From Providencia stuartii (GTDB lineage Bacteria > Pseudomonadota > Gammaproteobacteria > Enterobacterales > Enterobacteriaceae), in NCBI RefSeq assembly GCF_029277985.1, contig NZ_CP119546.1:4278001-4342000 (forward strand): a stretch of DNA of 64,000 bases. The letters are read 5' to 3'. Below, one piece after another: positions 26,720 through 36,971 of this stretch (its first letter is position 1; every line of letters starts with the position of its first letter). The notes under the pieces are model-generated. The model saw nothing but the letters and a program-made list of their open reading frames with translations. It had not been told where the DNA came from and did no database searches. The position numbers and the translations under genes were made by a program.

Positions 26720-28032
26720 ACATGCTCATTAGTGAAATAAAAAAAAACTTATCTATAATAAAAAACTCATTTTGGCTCATATCTGAAAAAATAATATCTA
26801 TTTTTGGCCTAATATTTATAACCTCATATGTTGCTGTATATATCGGGCCAGATAACTTTGGGAAACTTTCATTTGCGATATCCATATTTGTTATAATACA
26901 AACATTATCTATGCTGGGAACAGATACAGTTCTATTTAAACGTATAAGTAAGAATAGAGTATCTGGAATTAAACTTATGCTATCTACTACTACTATTAGA
27001 TGGCTTATATATATAATAATCTCTATTATGTATATAATATATTGCATTGCAAACTCAGATGACAAAGTCACTATTATTTTTACAATATCTGTAGCATTAT
27101 CTTACCTATTTTTGACAGTGGACCATTATGCTATATATTTTAATGCAATACTAAAATCAAAAATAAACGTTATTTTTAATACTATTGGACTGTCATTTTC
27201 TTTAGGGTTAAGGTATATAATTGTAATTTTTGAATTGGATATATCTTATCTAGCTATACCTATAATTACTACTACATTTCTCCCATATTTTTTCCGGTTT
27301 ATATATTTTCATATAAAGAAAGATGTTTTAGTCATAAAAACAAATAAAAAAAATTATGTTTCATATCTTGTGAAATCAGGAAGTCCTATAGCCATATCTA
27401 ATGTTTCTATTTCTATTTATTCTAAAATTTCTCAGTTATGCCTTGCTATATTAGTATCTAATTATGCATTAGGTATTTTTACAGTAGCATTTACCTTAGC
27501 TTATGCATGGCTCTTCATCCCACAATCAATTATAACATCTTTTTTCTCAAGGATATATAAACTAAAAAACAAGCAAGACATCATAAAAGAAACAGCTATA
27601 TTAAGCACACTAATATTAGTCATATCATTTATTTATTTGTTATTTATATATTTTTTAGGTGACAAATTACTTTTTTATTTATATGGGGCTGAGTATACCG
27701 ACTCACTCCCTTTGTTATTTTATCTTTCTATATCATCGGTGCTATCATCATTTGGAACTATTGCGTATAGATATATTGTTGCATTCTCTGGATATTCTTT
27801 TTTATCTAAGAAGATGTTATTCACATCAATTACGGGCGTTATATTAACATATTATCTTATTAGTAACTATAAAATATCAGGAGCTGTTGCTTCAATTTTA
27901 ACAATAGAAATACTTTCTCTTACTTTATTAAACTATTTCTTTAACAAAGGTATTGTTTTCAAAATGCATATAGAAACGATAACAAATATATTAAAATTTT
28001 ACTCATGGTCAAAATATGCAAGAAAAAACTAA
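26716..28032 (+). CDS. wzx: O-unit flippase Wzx
   Basis: Moves undecaprenyl-diphosphate-linked repeat units across the inner membrane. The 438-residue protein is nearly all hydrophobic, with about twelve membrane segments, an N-terminal SFWLISEKIISIFGLIF region typical of the polysaccharide-exporter (MATE-like) fold and GPDNFGKLSFA, the Wzx family hallmark near residue 49. It overlaps the preceding ligase by 4 nt and the next gene by 17 nt. Wzx sequences vary strongly between serotypes, so this is a serotype marker. Confidence 0.88.
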   Translation: MNMLISEIKKNLSIIKNSFWLISEKIISIFGLIFITSYVAVYIGPDNFGKLSFAISIFVIIQTLSMLGTDTVLFKRISKNRVSGIKLMLSTTTIRWLIYIIISIMYIIYCIANSDDKVTIIFTISVALSYLFLTVDHYAIYFNAILKSKINVIFNTIGLSFSLGLRYIIVIFELDISYLAIPIITTTFLPYFFRFIYFHIKKDVLVIKTNKKNYVSYLVKSGSPIAISNVSISIYSKISQLCLAILVSNYALGIFTVAFTLAYAWLFIPQSIITSFFSRIYKLKNKQDIIKETAILSTLILVISFIYLLFIYFLGDKLLFYLYGAEYTDSLPLLFYLSISSVLSSFGTIAYRYIVAFSGYSFLSKKMLFTSITGVILTYYLISNYKISGAVASILTIEILSLTLLNYFFNKGIVFKMHIETITNILKFYSWSKYARKN

Positions 28033-28939
28033 CAACCACAAGGTCTCTGTGATAATACCAACATATGGTAGACCAGATTTTTTATATGATGCTGTTAAAA
28101 GTGTAATAGAGCAAACATATAAAAATATAGAAATTATTATCATTGATGATAATAATGACTCTACTTATCATAACCTGACTTTTAATGTAGTTAAAAAGTT
28201 AGAAACTCTATCACCCCTTACCTGTATTAAATATTTTTTTGATGGAATAAATCGCGGCGGCTCATTAGCAAGAAATAAAGGAATTGAAATTTCAACTGGA
28301 GAATTCATAACATTTCTAGATGATGATGATATTTACCTTCCTGATAAAATTAAAAATCAAGTTTCCCACATAATTAAAAACAAGTTAGATGTGAGTGTTT
28401 GTGATATGCAATTTAAAAGAAAAAATAAATTTTTAAATATTAGTAATTGCTACGCTCGCGTTGATAGCTTTAATACTTTTATTATATCAGGAAATGCCTA
28501 TACACCTATGATTATGTGCTCAAGACAGGCAATCATGGATATTGAAGGATTTACTGATACTCCTCGATATCAAGACCACATATTGATGTTAAAATTTTTC
28601 GAACAGAGAAAGAAAATAGGTCATTTGAAAGAAAAGTTATTTATTCATAATGACCATAATTTGGCAAGAATTACTTTTTCTAAAAAATCAGAATTAGCAC
28701 ATGACATAAGAGTATCATATGAGAAAAGAAACCTATTTAGGTTAAATGAAAAAGATAATAAAAAATATTCATTTTATAATTACTTAATTGAGGCAAAACT
28801 ATCGAGAGCAAAAGGTAACTACATAAAATCCATAAAATTAATCTTTAATTCCTTTTATAAAATAACCACACCTAAAGATATTTATAATATTTTAAAAGTA
28901 ATTATAAGGATTCATTTATATCCTAAAAAAGGGATATGA
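28016..28939 (+). CDS. Glycosyltransferase family 2 (first)
   Basis: GT-A type transferase expected to add one sugar of the repeat unit at the cytoplasmic face. The nucleotide-sugar fold starts with KVSVIIPTYGRPDFL near residue 8 and QTYKNIEIIIIDD near residue 33; the metal-binding DxD is in FLDDDDIY near residue 100. A basic C-terminal tail may touch the membrane. Starts inside wzx (17-nt overlap) and ends on the wzy start (ATGA). Donor and acceptor sugars cannot be read from the sequence. Confidence 0.85.
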   Translation: MQEKTNNHKVSVIIPTYGRPDFLYDAVKSVIEQTYKNIEIIIIDDNNDSTYHNLTFNVVKKLETLSPLTCIKYFFDGINRGGSLARNKGIEISTGEFITFLDDDDIYLPDKIKNQVSHIIKNKLDVSVCDMQFKRKNKFLNISNCYARVDSFNTFIISGNAYTPMIMCSRQAIMDIEGFTDTPRYQDHILMLKFFEQRKKIGHLKEKLFIHNDHNLARITFSKKSELAHDIRVSYEKRNLFRLNEKDNKKYSFYNYLIEAKLSRAKGNYIKSIKLIFNSFYKITTPKDIYNILKVIIRIHLYPKKGI

Positions 28940-30054
28940 TTATGATTAAAGAAAAAAACAATCGGTTTAATTACATTTTTTTCCTTATTTTTTATACGTT
29001 GTACTGTGTTAAAAGTGGCTGGTTTTCACTAGCAATAAGTGAATCCTTTTTTATATCTTTAAAGGACATACTAAATATAGTTTTACTTTTCTTATTACTA
29101 TTGTCCATATTATTATTAAATTGCCGTAAAAAACAAATTTTTTTAATTTTATTCATGGTATTTTCTTTTGTTAATATATTTATATTTAACAACAAATCTT
29201 ATTTCGGGTATCTATTTATAGTGTCATTGATGATATATGCATCTACAATAAACTGGAACATCCTAATAAAAATAATTATACTAGCTAATATTTTAACAAT
29301 CTTGTCCACAACCATGATGACTCCATTTAGCGATTATTATTTTTTATTCGATGACCGTTTTGGTGAGCGTTTCACTGGGGGGTTAGATAATCCAAATACC
29401 CTAGGACAATATTCACTGATGTTTTTTAACTCCATCGCCCTATACCTAGAGTCGAAGAATATAAATACTCGCTCAAAATTACCTATAGTAACAATAGTTT
29501 TTTCATTCACCTTAGCTGTATTATATTTAACTTATTCAAGAACGAGTTTGTATTTATGTATATCTCTTTATATTCTATTTTTATTTTCATTATTGAAAAA
29601 ACAAAATTCCACTCTACAAAACAGACTTCTTATTAAGAAAGTTTTAGTTTTAACATCTATTTTTTTTATAGCATTACAATTCTTTTTCATTTCATTTTTT
29701 AAAGACATATCAGTACTTTTTATCGTCAATGAATTACTAACAAGTCGCCTATGGTTTGGTAATATATTATATAATGACTTAGGTATTCCTCCATTACTAC
29801 ATGGTGTAAATATTGAACAATATCTCCCTATCGACTTTTATTTTATTCAGACAATATACAGTTTAGGTATAATTCCATTTACAGTTTTATTTTATATAAC
29901 ATTAAAGAAATTAATAACAACCCCATTAACTCTATTTATGGCTTTTTCCATACTAATAATGCTTCTGGAAACAATGACAGAAACATATTTTTCTGTGCCC
30001 TTTTACTCAATTTCATTATTTATAATATTTAGTAAGAAACAAAATGAAAAATAA
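28936..30054 (+). CDS. wzy: O-antigen polymerase Wzy
   Basis: Very hydrophobic 372-residue protein with about ten to eleven membrane segments and a larger hydrophilic loop around residues 240-290, the usual profile of Wzy, which joins flipped repeat units in the periplasm. The motif RFTGGLDNPNTLGQYSL (near residue 140) resembles the loop of Wzy/O-antigen ligase families. No other gene of the block has this profile. The start could be the first or third codon (ATG ATT ATG); the first overlaps the GT2 stop. Overlaps the next gene by 11 nt. Confidence 0.8.
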   Translation: MIMIKEKNNRFNYIFFLIFYTLYCVKSGWFSLAISESFFISLKDILNIVLLFLLLLSILLLNCRKKQIFLILFMVFSFVNIFIFNNKSYFGYLFIVSLMIYASTINWNILIKIIILANILTILSTTMMTPFSDYYFLFDDRFGERFTGGLDNPNTLGQYSLMFFNSIALYLESKNINTRSKLPIVTIVFSFTLAVLYLTYSRTSLYLCISLYILFLFSLLKKQNSTLQNRLLIKKVLVLTSIFFIALQFFFISFFKDISVLFIVNELLTSRLWFGNILYNDLGIPPLLHGVNIEQYLPIDFYFIQTIYSLGIIPFTVLFYITLKKLITTPLTLFMAFSILIMLLETMTETYFSVPFYSISLFIIFSKKQNEK

Positions 30055-31102
30055 ATTATTTTTTTTTATCACTGATATTACAACGACTGGTGGGACTGAA
30101 CGAGCATTAATAACATTAGCCAACCAATTAGCAAAATTAAACTATGAAATAACCATATATTCTCTCTATAAAAAAAACACAGACTTATACTTTGAATTAG
30201 ATAAAAGTATAAATGTATCTTACATACGTGCTAAAAATAAATTATTAAAGCTATTGGAAATCAAGAAGATATCTAAAGCTCACCCAGATACGATTAAGAT
30301 TGTTATATCTATGGGCAGGCTATCTGTAGAAATTTCGATTATATTCAAAATATTCAACCTAAAAAAACTATATCTATCTGAACATACGTCTTTTAGTTCT
30401 TACAGTCCTATAGTTAAAAAACTTAAAATATTTAGTTATAAAACCGCAGAAAGAGTCATCGTATTAACACATTATGATAAAAATATTTTAGAAAATAATT
30501 TTAATTTAACCAATATTAGTCATATAGAAAATATAAACTCATACGAGAATTATGATTATGAGCCGAATTACAATTCTAGAGACAAGATTGTTATTGCAGT
30601 CGGGCGGTTTTGCTATGCAAAAAATTTCCAGCGGCTTTTAAATATATGGCATAGAGCAGAAACTAATGGTTGGTCTTTACTTATAATAGGGGATGGCCCT
30701 GAAAAAAACGAATTAAGATCTATGATTGAAAGTTTGAATTTGGAAAATGTAAATTTAATACCATTTACTAAAGAAATACAAAATTATTATATGAAAGCTC
30801 GATTATACGTAATGACATCAAGATATGAAGGATTACCAATGGTTCTGATCGAATCACAATATTTTTCAATCCCATCCATATCATTTGATTGTAAAACAGG
30901 GCCATCCGAAATTATAGATAATGAGAAAAATGGCTATTTGATAGATTACAATAATGACTCTGAGTTCATTGATAAATTAAATTACTTTTTAAATAATGAA
31001 AAAATACAAAATACATTTTCTTTAAATGCTTTTAATAATTCTAAAAAATACTCAAGTATAATTATCCTAAAAAAATGGCATTCACTTTTAAGAAAAAGAT
31101 AA
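30044..31102 (+). CDS. Glycosyltransferase family 4
   Basis: GT-B retaining transferase of the O-unit pathway. The N-terminal domain begins FFITDITTTGGTERALITLANQL; the donor-binding C-terminal half shows VAVGRFCYAKNFQRLLNIW near residue 185, IIGDGPEKNELR near 223, TSRYEGLPMVLIE near 262 (E-x7-E type site) and TGPSEII near 288. Length 352 is normal. Overlaps wzy by 11 nt and is followed 4 nt later by the next transferase. The GGTER start is common in GalNAc/Gal transferases of this family, but the donor is not certain. Confidence 0.85.
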   Translation: MKNKLFFFITDITTTGGTERALITLANQLAKLNYEITIYSLYKKNTDLYFELDKSINVSYIRAKNKLLKLLEIKKISKAHPDTIKIVISMGRLSVEISIIFKIFNLKKLYLSEHTSFSSYSPIVKKLKIFSYKTAERVIVLTHYDKNILENNFNLTNISHIENINSYENYDYEPNYNSRDKIVIAVGRFCYAKNFQRLLNIWHRAETNGWSLLIIGDGPEKNELRSMIESLNLENVNLIPFTKEIQNYYMKARLYVMTSRYEGLPMVLIESQYFSIPSISFDCKTGPSEIIDNEKNGYLIDYNNDSEFIDKLNYFLNNEKIQNTFSLNAFNNSKKYSSIIILKKWHSLLRKR

Positions 31103-31106
31103 TCTT

Positions 31107-31925
31107 ATGAAGAAAAATACTATTTGCGTCGTCATTCCTGTTTATATAGGAACTAAGGTGGACTCTTTTTTATCTGCATTTTACTCAATTATACACCAAA
31201 CTTATTCTGCGGATGAAATAATCATAGTTTGTGATGGCAGCATATCTCCTATACTTGAAAAAACAATCAAAGAATTAGCTAACATATATTCCAATATTAT
31301 TATTATTAGTTATGATGTAAATAGAGGACCTGGTTATGCAAGAGACATTGCAATAAAAAAAACAAATTGCCATTATATAGCTATAATGGATTCCGACGAT
31401 GAATCAACACTAGATAGATTATATGAGCAATTTGAATTTATGGAAAAAAATAAAAACATTGCGCTTTGCGGTGGTCTAATTAAAGAATATAATTCAACTA
31501 ATACCTCGTCAATTAGAAAAGTTCCTTTATCTAATTATGACATAAAAAAAAATATCACGTTAAAATCACCAATTAATAATGTAACCGCTTTTTTTAGAAA
31601 AGTTGACTATATAGAAACAGGTGGTTATCCCCATATTCGAAGCTCAGAAGACTATGCTTTATGGTGCAGATTTGTAGCTCATAACAAAGAAATGGTAAAT
31701 TTAAATAGTGTGTTAGTTAATGTATCCTTTGACACTGATACTTTATCTAGACGAAAAGGGATTCAACATTTTAAAAATGACTTATTTACACAGAATGAAA
31801 TGTTAGCTTCAAACTTAATAACAAAAAAACGCTATTTTATTAATATATTTAAATATTTCATTTTCAGGTGTATTTTAAATGATAGTATGAAGAAAATAGC
31901 TTATAAATTCTTTTTACGAAATTAA
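31107..31925 (+). CDS. Glycosyltransferase family 2 (second)
   Basis: GT-A transferase with [19 protein letters not shown] near residue 7, [17 protein letters not shown] near 28 and the metal site [10 protein letters not shown] near 92; the amino-side hallmark NRGPGYARD near 74 is common in beta-galactosyl/glucosyl transferases. A W-C-R-F block near residue 190 is the usual acceptor side. Third transferase of the block; with WecA (encoded elsewhere) starting the chain this suggests a repeat unit of four sugars. Last AT-rich gene before ugd; sequence composition changes sharply after it. Confidence 0.83.
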   Translation: MKKNTICVVIPVYIGTKVDSFLSAFYSIIHQTYSADEIIIVCDGSISPILEKTIKELANIYSNIIIISYDVNRGPGYARDIAIKKTNCHYIAIMDSDDESTLDRLYEQFEFMEKNKNIALCGGLIKEYNSTNTSSIRKVPLSNYDIKKNITLKSPINNVTAFFRKVDYIETGGYPHIRSSEDYALWCRFVAHNKEMVNLNSVLVNVSFDTDTLSRRKGIQHFKNDLFTQNEMLASNLITKKRYFINIFKYFIFRCILNDSMKKIAYKFFLRN

Positions 31926-31938
31926 TGGTAATATAATA

Positions 31939-33105
31939 ATGAAAATAGCAATTGCGGGAACAGGCTATGTGGGTCTGTCTAATGCCATGTTACTGTCACA
32001 ACACCATGAAGTGGTGGCTGTCGATATCATTGCCGAAAAAGTGGCGATGCTGAATAACAAACAGTCACCAATTATTGATGCTGAAATCGAGCAGTTTCTA
32101 CGGGAAAAAACACTCAATTTCCGTGCCACGCAAGATATCGTTGAAGCCTATACTGGCGCCCAGTACGTGATTGTGGCAACACCGACAGATTATGACCCAA
32201 AAACCAACTACTTTAATACTAAATCGGTTGAGTCGGTCATTCATGATGTGCAGAACATTAACCCCGATGCCACGATTATCGTCAAATCCACTATTCCTGT
32301 CGGCTTCACCGAGCGTTTACGTGAAGAGTTCGGCTACACCAATGTCATTTTCTCACCTGAGTTTTTACGCGAAGGTCGTGCACTTTGGGATAACCTGCAC
32401 CCTTCTCGTATTGTGGTGGGCGAGCGCTCTGAGCGTGCGGAAACTTTTGCGAACTTACTGCTCGAAGGTGCCATCAAAAAAGACGTTCCTGTGCTGTTTA
32501 CCGATGGCACGGAAGCCGAAGCGATTAAACTGTTTGCAAACACCTATTTGGCGATGCGCGTCGCTTATTTCAATGAATTAGATACCTATGCAGAAAGCCG
32601 TGGTTTGAACGCACGACAAATCATTGAAGGGGTATCATTAGACCCGCGTATCGGCAGCCATTATAACAACCCGTCTTTCGGTTACGGCGGTTATTGCTTG
32701 CCAAAAGATACCAAACAGCTATTAGCCAACTATGATGATGTACCGAATAACTTAATTAACGCCATTGTGGAATCAAACCGTACTCGCAAAGATTTTATTT
32801 CCGATGCAATTATTGCTAAAGCACCACGTAAAGTTGGTGTCTATCGTTTGGTGATGAAAGCGGGGTCAGATAACTTCCGTGCGTCTGCGGTACAAGGCGT
32901 CATGAAGCGTATCAAAGCTAAAGGTATCGAAGTGATTGTGTATGAACCGGTGCTGAAAGAAGATGAATTCTTTCGTTCAAAAGTCTACCGTGACCTTGAG
33001 GCCTTTAAAGCGGACAGCGACATCATTTTGGCTAACCGGATGGTGCCTGAAATCGAAGATGTGGCGGATAAAGTGTATACCCGTGATCTTTTTGGTAACG
33101 ATTAA
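31939..33105 (+). CDS. ugd: UDP-glucose 6-dehydrogenase
   Basis: Oxidises UDP-glucose to UDP-glucuronate using two NAD+, giving the uronic acid precursor. The NAD-binding [14 protein letters not shown] lies at residues 4-17, the catalytic Cys in [15 protein letters not shown] near residue 253, and the C-terminal domain ends with the [10 protein letters not shown] block. The 388 residues match E. coli Ugd. Codon use and GC content return to host level here, so this gene probably belongs to the conserved right arm of the locus. Likely source of the sugar acid amidated by the ATP-grasp ligase. Confidence 0.96.
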   Translation: MKIAIAGTGYVGLSNAMLLSQHHEVVAVDIIAEKVAMLNNKQSPIIDAEIEQFLREKTLNFRATQDIVEAYTGAQYVIVATPTDYDPKTNYFNTKSVESVIHDVQNINPDATIIVKSTIPVGFTERLREEFGYTNVIFSPEFLREGRALWDNLHPSRIVVGERSERAETFANLLLEGAIKKDVPVLFTDGTEAEAIKLFANTYLAMRVAYFNELDTYAESRGLNARQIIEGVSLDPRIGSHYNNPSFGYGGYCLPKDTKQLLANYDDVPNNLINAIVESNRTRKDFISDAIIAKAPRKVGVYRLVMKAGSDNFRASAVQGVMKRIKAKGIEVIVYEPVLKEDEFFRSKVYRDLEAFKADSDIILANRMVPEIEDVADKVYTRDLFGND

Positions 33106-33185
33106 TAAATAGATAAAATTTATTCACGTACTTTTGCCAAAAAATGCTAGCCGCTATAAACTAATTTAAAACTTACATAAAACAC

Positions 33186-33221
33186 GTATAAGTGGGAATG
33201 ATGCTTCCTCATCACTTATAC
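33186..33221 (+). terminator. hairpin between ugd and wza
   Basis: Perfect 9-bp arms GTATAAGTG / CACTTATAC with an 18-nt inner segment that can pair further, 80 nt after ugd and 33 nt before wza. No immediate T-run (CTTATCTAA, later ATTTTTA). It could be a partial terminator or processing site that lowers expression of the export genes relative to the O-unit genes. Confidence 0.5.
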
Positions 33222-33253
33222 CTTATCTAAACATTTTTACATAGGATGGTCTT

Positions 33254-34408
33254 GTGCTTAGTAAGCGTCTCCCACTTACCTTAGTCGCAGTTAGTATTCT
33301 CCTAACTGGCTGTACTGTTACCCCTGGTGTTTATATGTCTACCTCGGGCAAAAATGTCGTCGACACTGGCGATCGTGATATTTCTAAATTTGTCGATATC
33401 TACCCGATCTCGCCAAAACTACTAGATGAGATGTATACCCCACAGGTTATTGCAAAACCCAACCCAACCTTAGAGAAGCAGCTTGCCACCTATGAATACC
33501 GTGTTGGTGTAGGTGATGTATTAACCATTACTGTTTGGGATCACCCTGAGCTCACCATCCCCGCCGGTTCTTACCGTAGCGCTGCGGACTCCGGTAACTG
33601 GGTACATTCAGACGGCACTATCTACTACCCTTATATTGGTAAAGTGAAAGTCATTGGTAAAACTGTCACTGAAATCCGTAATCTAGTGAGCAACCGTCTT
33701 TCTACCTATATTGAATCTCCTCAGGTAGATGTCAGTATTGCTGCTTTCCGCTCGCAGAAAATGTATGTATCTGGCGAAGTTTCTAAACCAGGCACATTAC
33801 CGATTACCAACGTACCATTAACGGTTTTAGAAGCCTTTAATAATGCCGGTGGTCTAACTGAAAAGGCCGATTGGGACAATGTCGTACTAACTCGTAATGG
33901 CAAAGAAATTAAAATCTCACTGCAAGCATTAGTTCAGTATGGCGACCTAACCCAGAACCATCTGATGCTACCAGGTGATGTACTATACGTACCACGTAAT
34001 GATGGGCAAAAAGTGTTTGTGATGGGGGAAGTCGGTCAGCCAAATACCCTAACCATTGACCGTGCCGGTATGAGTATTACTGAAGCTCTCAGTAAAGCAG
34101 GCGGTACAGATCAAACTACCGCTAATGCAACGGGTGTATTTGTCATTCGTCCAATTAAAAACCAAACTTCCGGTGATAAAGAGCTGGATGCCCTACTGCC
34201 GAAGAAAATGGCGGCGGTTTATCAGTTAGATCTCTCTGATGCCACCTCCATGGTGATGGGAACGGAATTTAAGTTACAACCTTATGATCTGGTTTATGTC
34301 ACTGCTGCCCCAGTGGTACGTTGGAACCGTCTCATCACTCAATTGTTACCAACCATCGCATCATATAATCAGTTAACCGAAGGGACTAAACGTATTCACG
34401 ACTGGTAA
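33254..34408 (+). CDS. wza: Outer-membrane polysaccharide export lipoprotein Wza
   Basis: Octameric secretion channel for capsular or high-molecular-weight polysaccharide. Lipobox LLTGC gives the modified Cys near residue 20. The polysaccharide-export domain contains [19 protein letters not shown] near residue 83, SLBB repeats follow ([15 protein letters not shown] near 175, [16 protein letters not shown] near 253), and the amphipathic C-terminal helix [13 protein letters not shown] near 356 forms the outer-membrane pore. The start is GTG at 33254 with AGGATGG six nt upstream; no ATG fits. Length 384 against 379 in E. coli. Confidence 0.95.
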   Translation: MLSKRLPLTLVAVSILLTGCTVTPGVYMSTSGKNVVDTGDRDISKFVDIYPISPKLLDEMYTPQVIAKPNPTLEKQLATYEYRVGVGDVLTITVWDHPELTIPAGSYRSAADSGNWVHSDGTIYYPYIGKVKVIGKTVTEIRNLVSNRLSTYIESPQVDVSIAAFRSQKMYVSGEVSKPGTLPITNVPLTVLEAFNNAGGLTEKADWDNVVLTRNGKEIKISLQALVQYGDLTQNHLMLPGDVLYVPRNDGQKVFVMGEVGQPNTLTIDRAGMSITEALSKAGGTDQTTANATGVFVIRPIKNQTSGDKELDALLPKKMAAVYQLDLSDATSMVMGTEFKLQPYDLVYVTAAPVVRWNRLITQLLPTIASYNQLTEGTKRIHDW

Positions 34409-34413
34409 TCCGT

Positions 34414-34842
34414 ATGTTTAACAATATTCTTGTTGTTTGTATGGGAAATATATGCCGCTCCCCCACAGGGGAGCGTTTATTACAAGTTCATTTTCCCAAT
34501 AAAAAGATCCATTCCGCAGGCATTATCGCCAAAGAGGATCGCCCCGCGTATGATAGCGCCATCCGTATCGCACAGAACCACAATCTCTCTTTAGATAATC
34601 ACCAATCACGTCGTTTAACCAGTGAGTTATGTAAAGAAGCAGACTTAATCCTAGTGATGGAAAACGATCATATTGATAGAATCCATCAACAATTCCCCGA
34701 AACACGTGGCAAAGTCATGTTGTTCGGCCAATGGCTAAATAAAACCGAGATCCCAGATCCGCATAAACGCAGTGATGAAATGTTTGAGCATGTTTATCAA
34801 CTGATGGAAAAAGCCGTTATACAGTGGCAAGGGAAAATTTAA
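34414..34842 (+). CDS. wzb: Low-molecular-weight protein tyrosine phosphatase Wzb
   Basis: Cytoplasmic phosphatase that dephosphorylates the Wzc tyrosine kinase, allowing cycles of polymer assembly. The P-loop VCMGNICRSPTGERLL (C-x5-R near residue 9) is intact and the general-acid Asp is in IPDPHKRSDEMFEHVY near residue 113. 142 residues, the normal size. Five nt after wza and 33 nt before wzc: one operon. Confidence 0.95.
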   Translation: MFNNILVVCMGNICRSPTGERLLQVHFPNKKIHSAGIIAKEDRPAYDSAIRIAQNHNLSLDNHQSRRLTSELCKEADLILVMENDHIDRIHQQFPETRGKVMLFGQWLNKTEIPDPHKRSDEMFEHVYQLMEKAVIQWQGKI

Positions 34843-34875
34843 TTTTACTATTTGAAGGCTTAACGTTAATTGATT

Positions 34876-36954
34876 ATGAACACGACAAAAACCAGTTCCG
34901 CTGCCTCGGACGAAATCGATCTGCTGGCGCTGTTTAAGGTACTCAAATCCAGTTATCTTAAAATCGGCTTTTTTACCCTCTTTTTTATTGTCATTGGCGC
35001 CGCTTATAGCTTTTTAGCCACGCCTATTTATCAAGCCAATGCGACACTGCAATACGATAAAATGAGCCAAGTTTCATTGTTAGATCAAATGAGCGATGTG
35101 ATGCCATTTGCTAACAATAATAGCCAAGTGGACTCCGAGATCGAAGTAATTAAGTCTCGAATGGTGCTCGGTAAAACGGTTACTGACCTTAATTTAGATA
35201 CCCAAATTGCACCGGCTGGTTTTTTTGATAAGCTCTGGGGAAATAAGTCTTCTGTTACTATTTCCCTCTATTTTGTACCAGAATCTCTTATTGGTGAACC
35301 CGCTACGCTCACATATTTAGGCGAAAACCGTTATGCCCTTCATATTGATAACCAAACCGTTGAAGGTAAAGTGGGCGAGCTACTTAAGCAAGATGACATT
35401 AGCCTATTAATCTCTTCAATCAACGCCGAAACCGGACAAGAGTTTACGCTGGTTAAAAATGCACGCTATTCTACCATTGAAAACCTACGTAATACCTTAA
35501 CGATTGCAGAAGTTGGTAAAGGCACAGGTATTATTAATCTCGCTATTAAAGGTGCCGATAAAGCGGAAAATGTGCAGATTTTAAATAGCATTATCCAAAA
35601 CTATGTAGACCAAAATACCGAGCGTAAAAAAGAGGTCACCAATAATACCTTATTATTCTTAGATGAATACTTACCGAAAGTAAAAACTAAATTGGACAAC
35701 TATGAAAACCAATTAAATGCTTTCCGTAAAAAGAATGAATCTATCGACTTATCATTAGAAGCAAAATCGGCTCTTGACAGCGCCTTGCAAGTCGAAGAGA
35801 AACTCAATGAGTTAACCTTTAAAGAGGTTGAAATTCAGCAGCTCTATACCCGTAACCACCCCGCATACCAATCATTGCTTGATAAGCGTCAGCAACTGTT
35901 ACGTGAAAAAGAGAAAATCAGCAAAAATATTCAAAAACTCCCTAACACCCAACAGCAGATTGTACGTTTAACCCGTGATGTCGAGTCCGAACAAGCTATC
36001 TACAATCAATTGGTGGCCAAACAACAAGAACTCAGTGTACTCAACTCAGGTATTACAGCTGATGTGCGTATTATTGACTCCGCGGAATCCCAACCTAATG
36101 CCGTTGCACCACAAAAAGCACTTATAATGGTTCTGGCGACTATTCTTGGATTTATTGTGGGCTGTACTTATGTGATTGCCCGTGAGTTCTTTAATAATAA
36201 AATTAAAGGTACTGAGGATATCGATGCGCTAGGCGTTAATGTCTATGCCACCATCCCATTCTCTACCCATGAGAAAAAACTGATTGCCGAGGGCAATAAA
36301 CATCCTTTGGCGTTAGAAAACCCTGCCGATACGGCTGTAGAAGCCATTCGTTCTTTACGAACTAGCGTTTACTTCTCGGTGATGAACCAAGGAAATAACC
36401 TTGTGATGATTACCAGTGCTTCACCAGGTGTCGGTAAGAGCTTTGTCACCTCCAATATGGCGGTTGTATTGGCTAATGCCGGCAAAAAAGTCCTGTTAAT
36501 TGATACCGACTTACGTAAAGGCCGTATCCATAAAGCATTTGGCTTAAGTAATAAAATGGGCTTATCTGATTACTTAGCTCAGCAAGATGCCAACCAGCCA
36601 AATATTCATCGTCATGTCATTGAAAACTTGGATGTGATTTGCCGTGGTAAAAATGTCACGCACTCCTCTGAGCTTTTAATGGGGGAACGCTTTAAGCATT
36701 TACTCGACACGATGAAAGGCCAATACGATATTGTGGTTATCGATACTGCCCCAATCTTAGCGATCACTGACGCTGCAATTATCGGTAAATATGTCGGCAC
36801 CTCACTGCTTATTGCCTACTATGGTGTCAATACCGTAAAAGATGTTGAGCTATCGCTAAAACGCTTTAAACAAAACGATATCGAAATTACTGGCGTGATC
36901 CTCAATGGTATCGATGCGAAATCAGACGACTATAACTATGTTTATGAGTATTAG
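34876..36954 (+). CDS. wzc: Polysaccharide co-polymerase and tyrosine autokinase Wzc
   Basis: Inner-membrane protein controlling polymer length and export with Wza. Wzz-like domain with a first membrane segment near residues 30-50 and a second near 425-445, coiled-coil periplasmic region between, then a BY-kinase domain: Walker A SASPGVGKS near 522, Walker A' VLLIDTDLRKG near 540, Walker B IVVIDTAP near 623. The tail DDYNYVYEY carries only four alternating tyrosines. There is no separate wzz in the window, so Wzc is the only length regulator seen. I use ATG 34876; a TTG six nt upstream is closer to a GAAGG site and is an alternative start. Confidence 0.93.
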   Translation: MNTTKTSSAASDEIDLLALFKVLKSSYLKIGFFTLFFIVIGAAYSFLATPIYQANATLQYDKMSQVSLLDQMSDVMPFANNNSQVDSEIEVIKSRMVLGKTVTDLNLDTQIAPAGFFDKLWGNKSSVTISLYFVPESLIGEPATLTYLGENRYALHIDNQTVEGKVGELLKQDDISLLISSINAETGQEFTLVKNARYSTIENLRNTLTIAEVGKGTGIINLAIKGADKAENVQILNSIIQNYVDQNTERKKEVTNNTLLFLDEYLPKVKTKLDNYENQLNAFRKKNESIDLSLEAKSALDSALQVEEKLNELTFKEVEIQQLYTRNHPAYQSLLDKRQQLLREKEKISKNIQKLPNTQQQIVRLTRDVESEQAIYNQLVAKQQELSVLNSGITADVRIIDSAESQPNAVAPQKALIMVLATILGFIVGCTYVIAREFFNNKIKGTEDIDALGVNVYATIPFSTHEKKLIAEGNKHPLALENPADTAVEAIRSLRTSVYFSVMNQGNNLVMITSASPGVGKSFVTSNMAVVLANAGKKVLLIDTDLRKGRIHKAFGLSNKMGLSDYLAQQDANQPNIHRHVIENLDVICRGKNVTHSSELLMGERFKHLLDTMKGQYDIVVIDTAPILAITDAAIIGKYVGTSLLIAYYGVNTVKDVELSLKRFKQNDIEITGVILNGIDAKSDDYNYVYEY

Positions 36955-36971
36955 TCGTACAGGAATGTAAA

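Noticed and set aside
26703..27071. Minus-strand frame of 122 residues in wzx
   Set aside because: Long opposite-strand frames are expected in AT-rich membrane-protein genes; wzx on the plus strand has the correct topology and overlaps.
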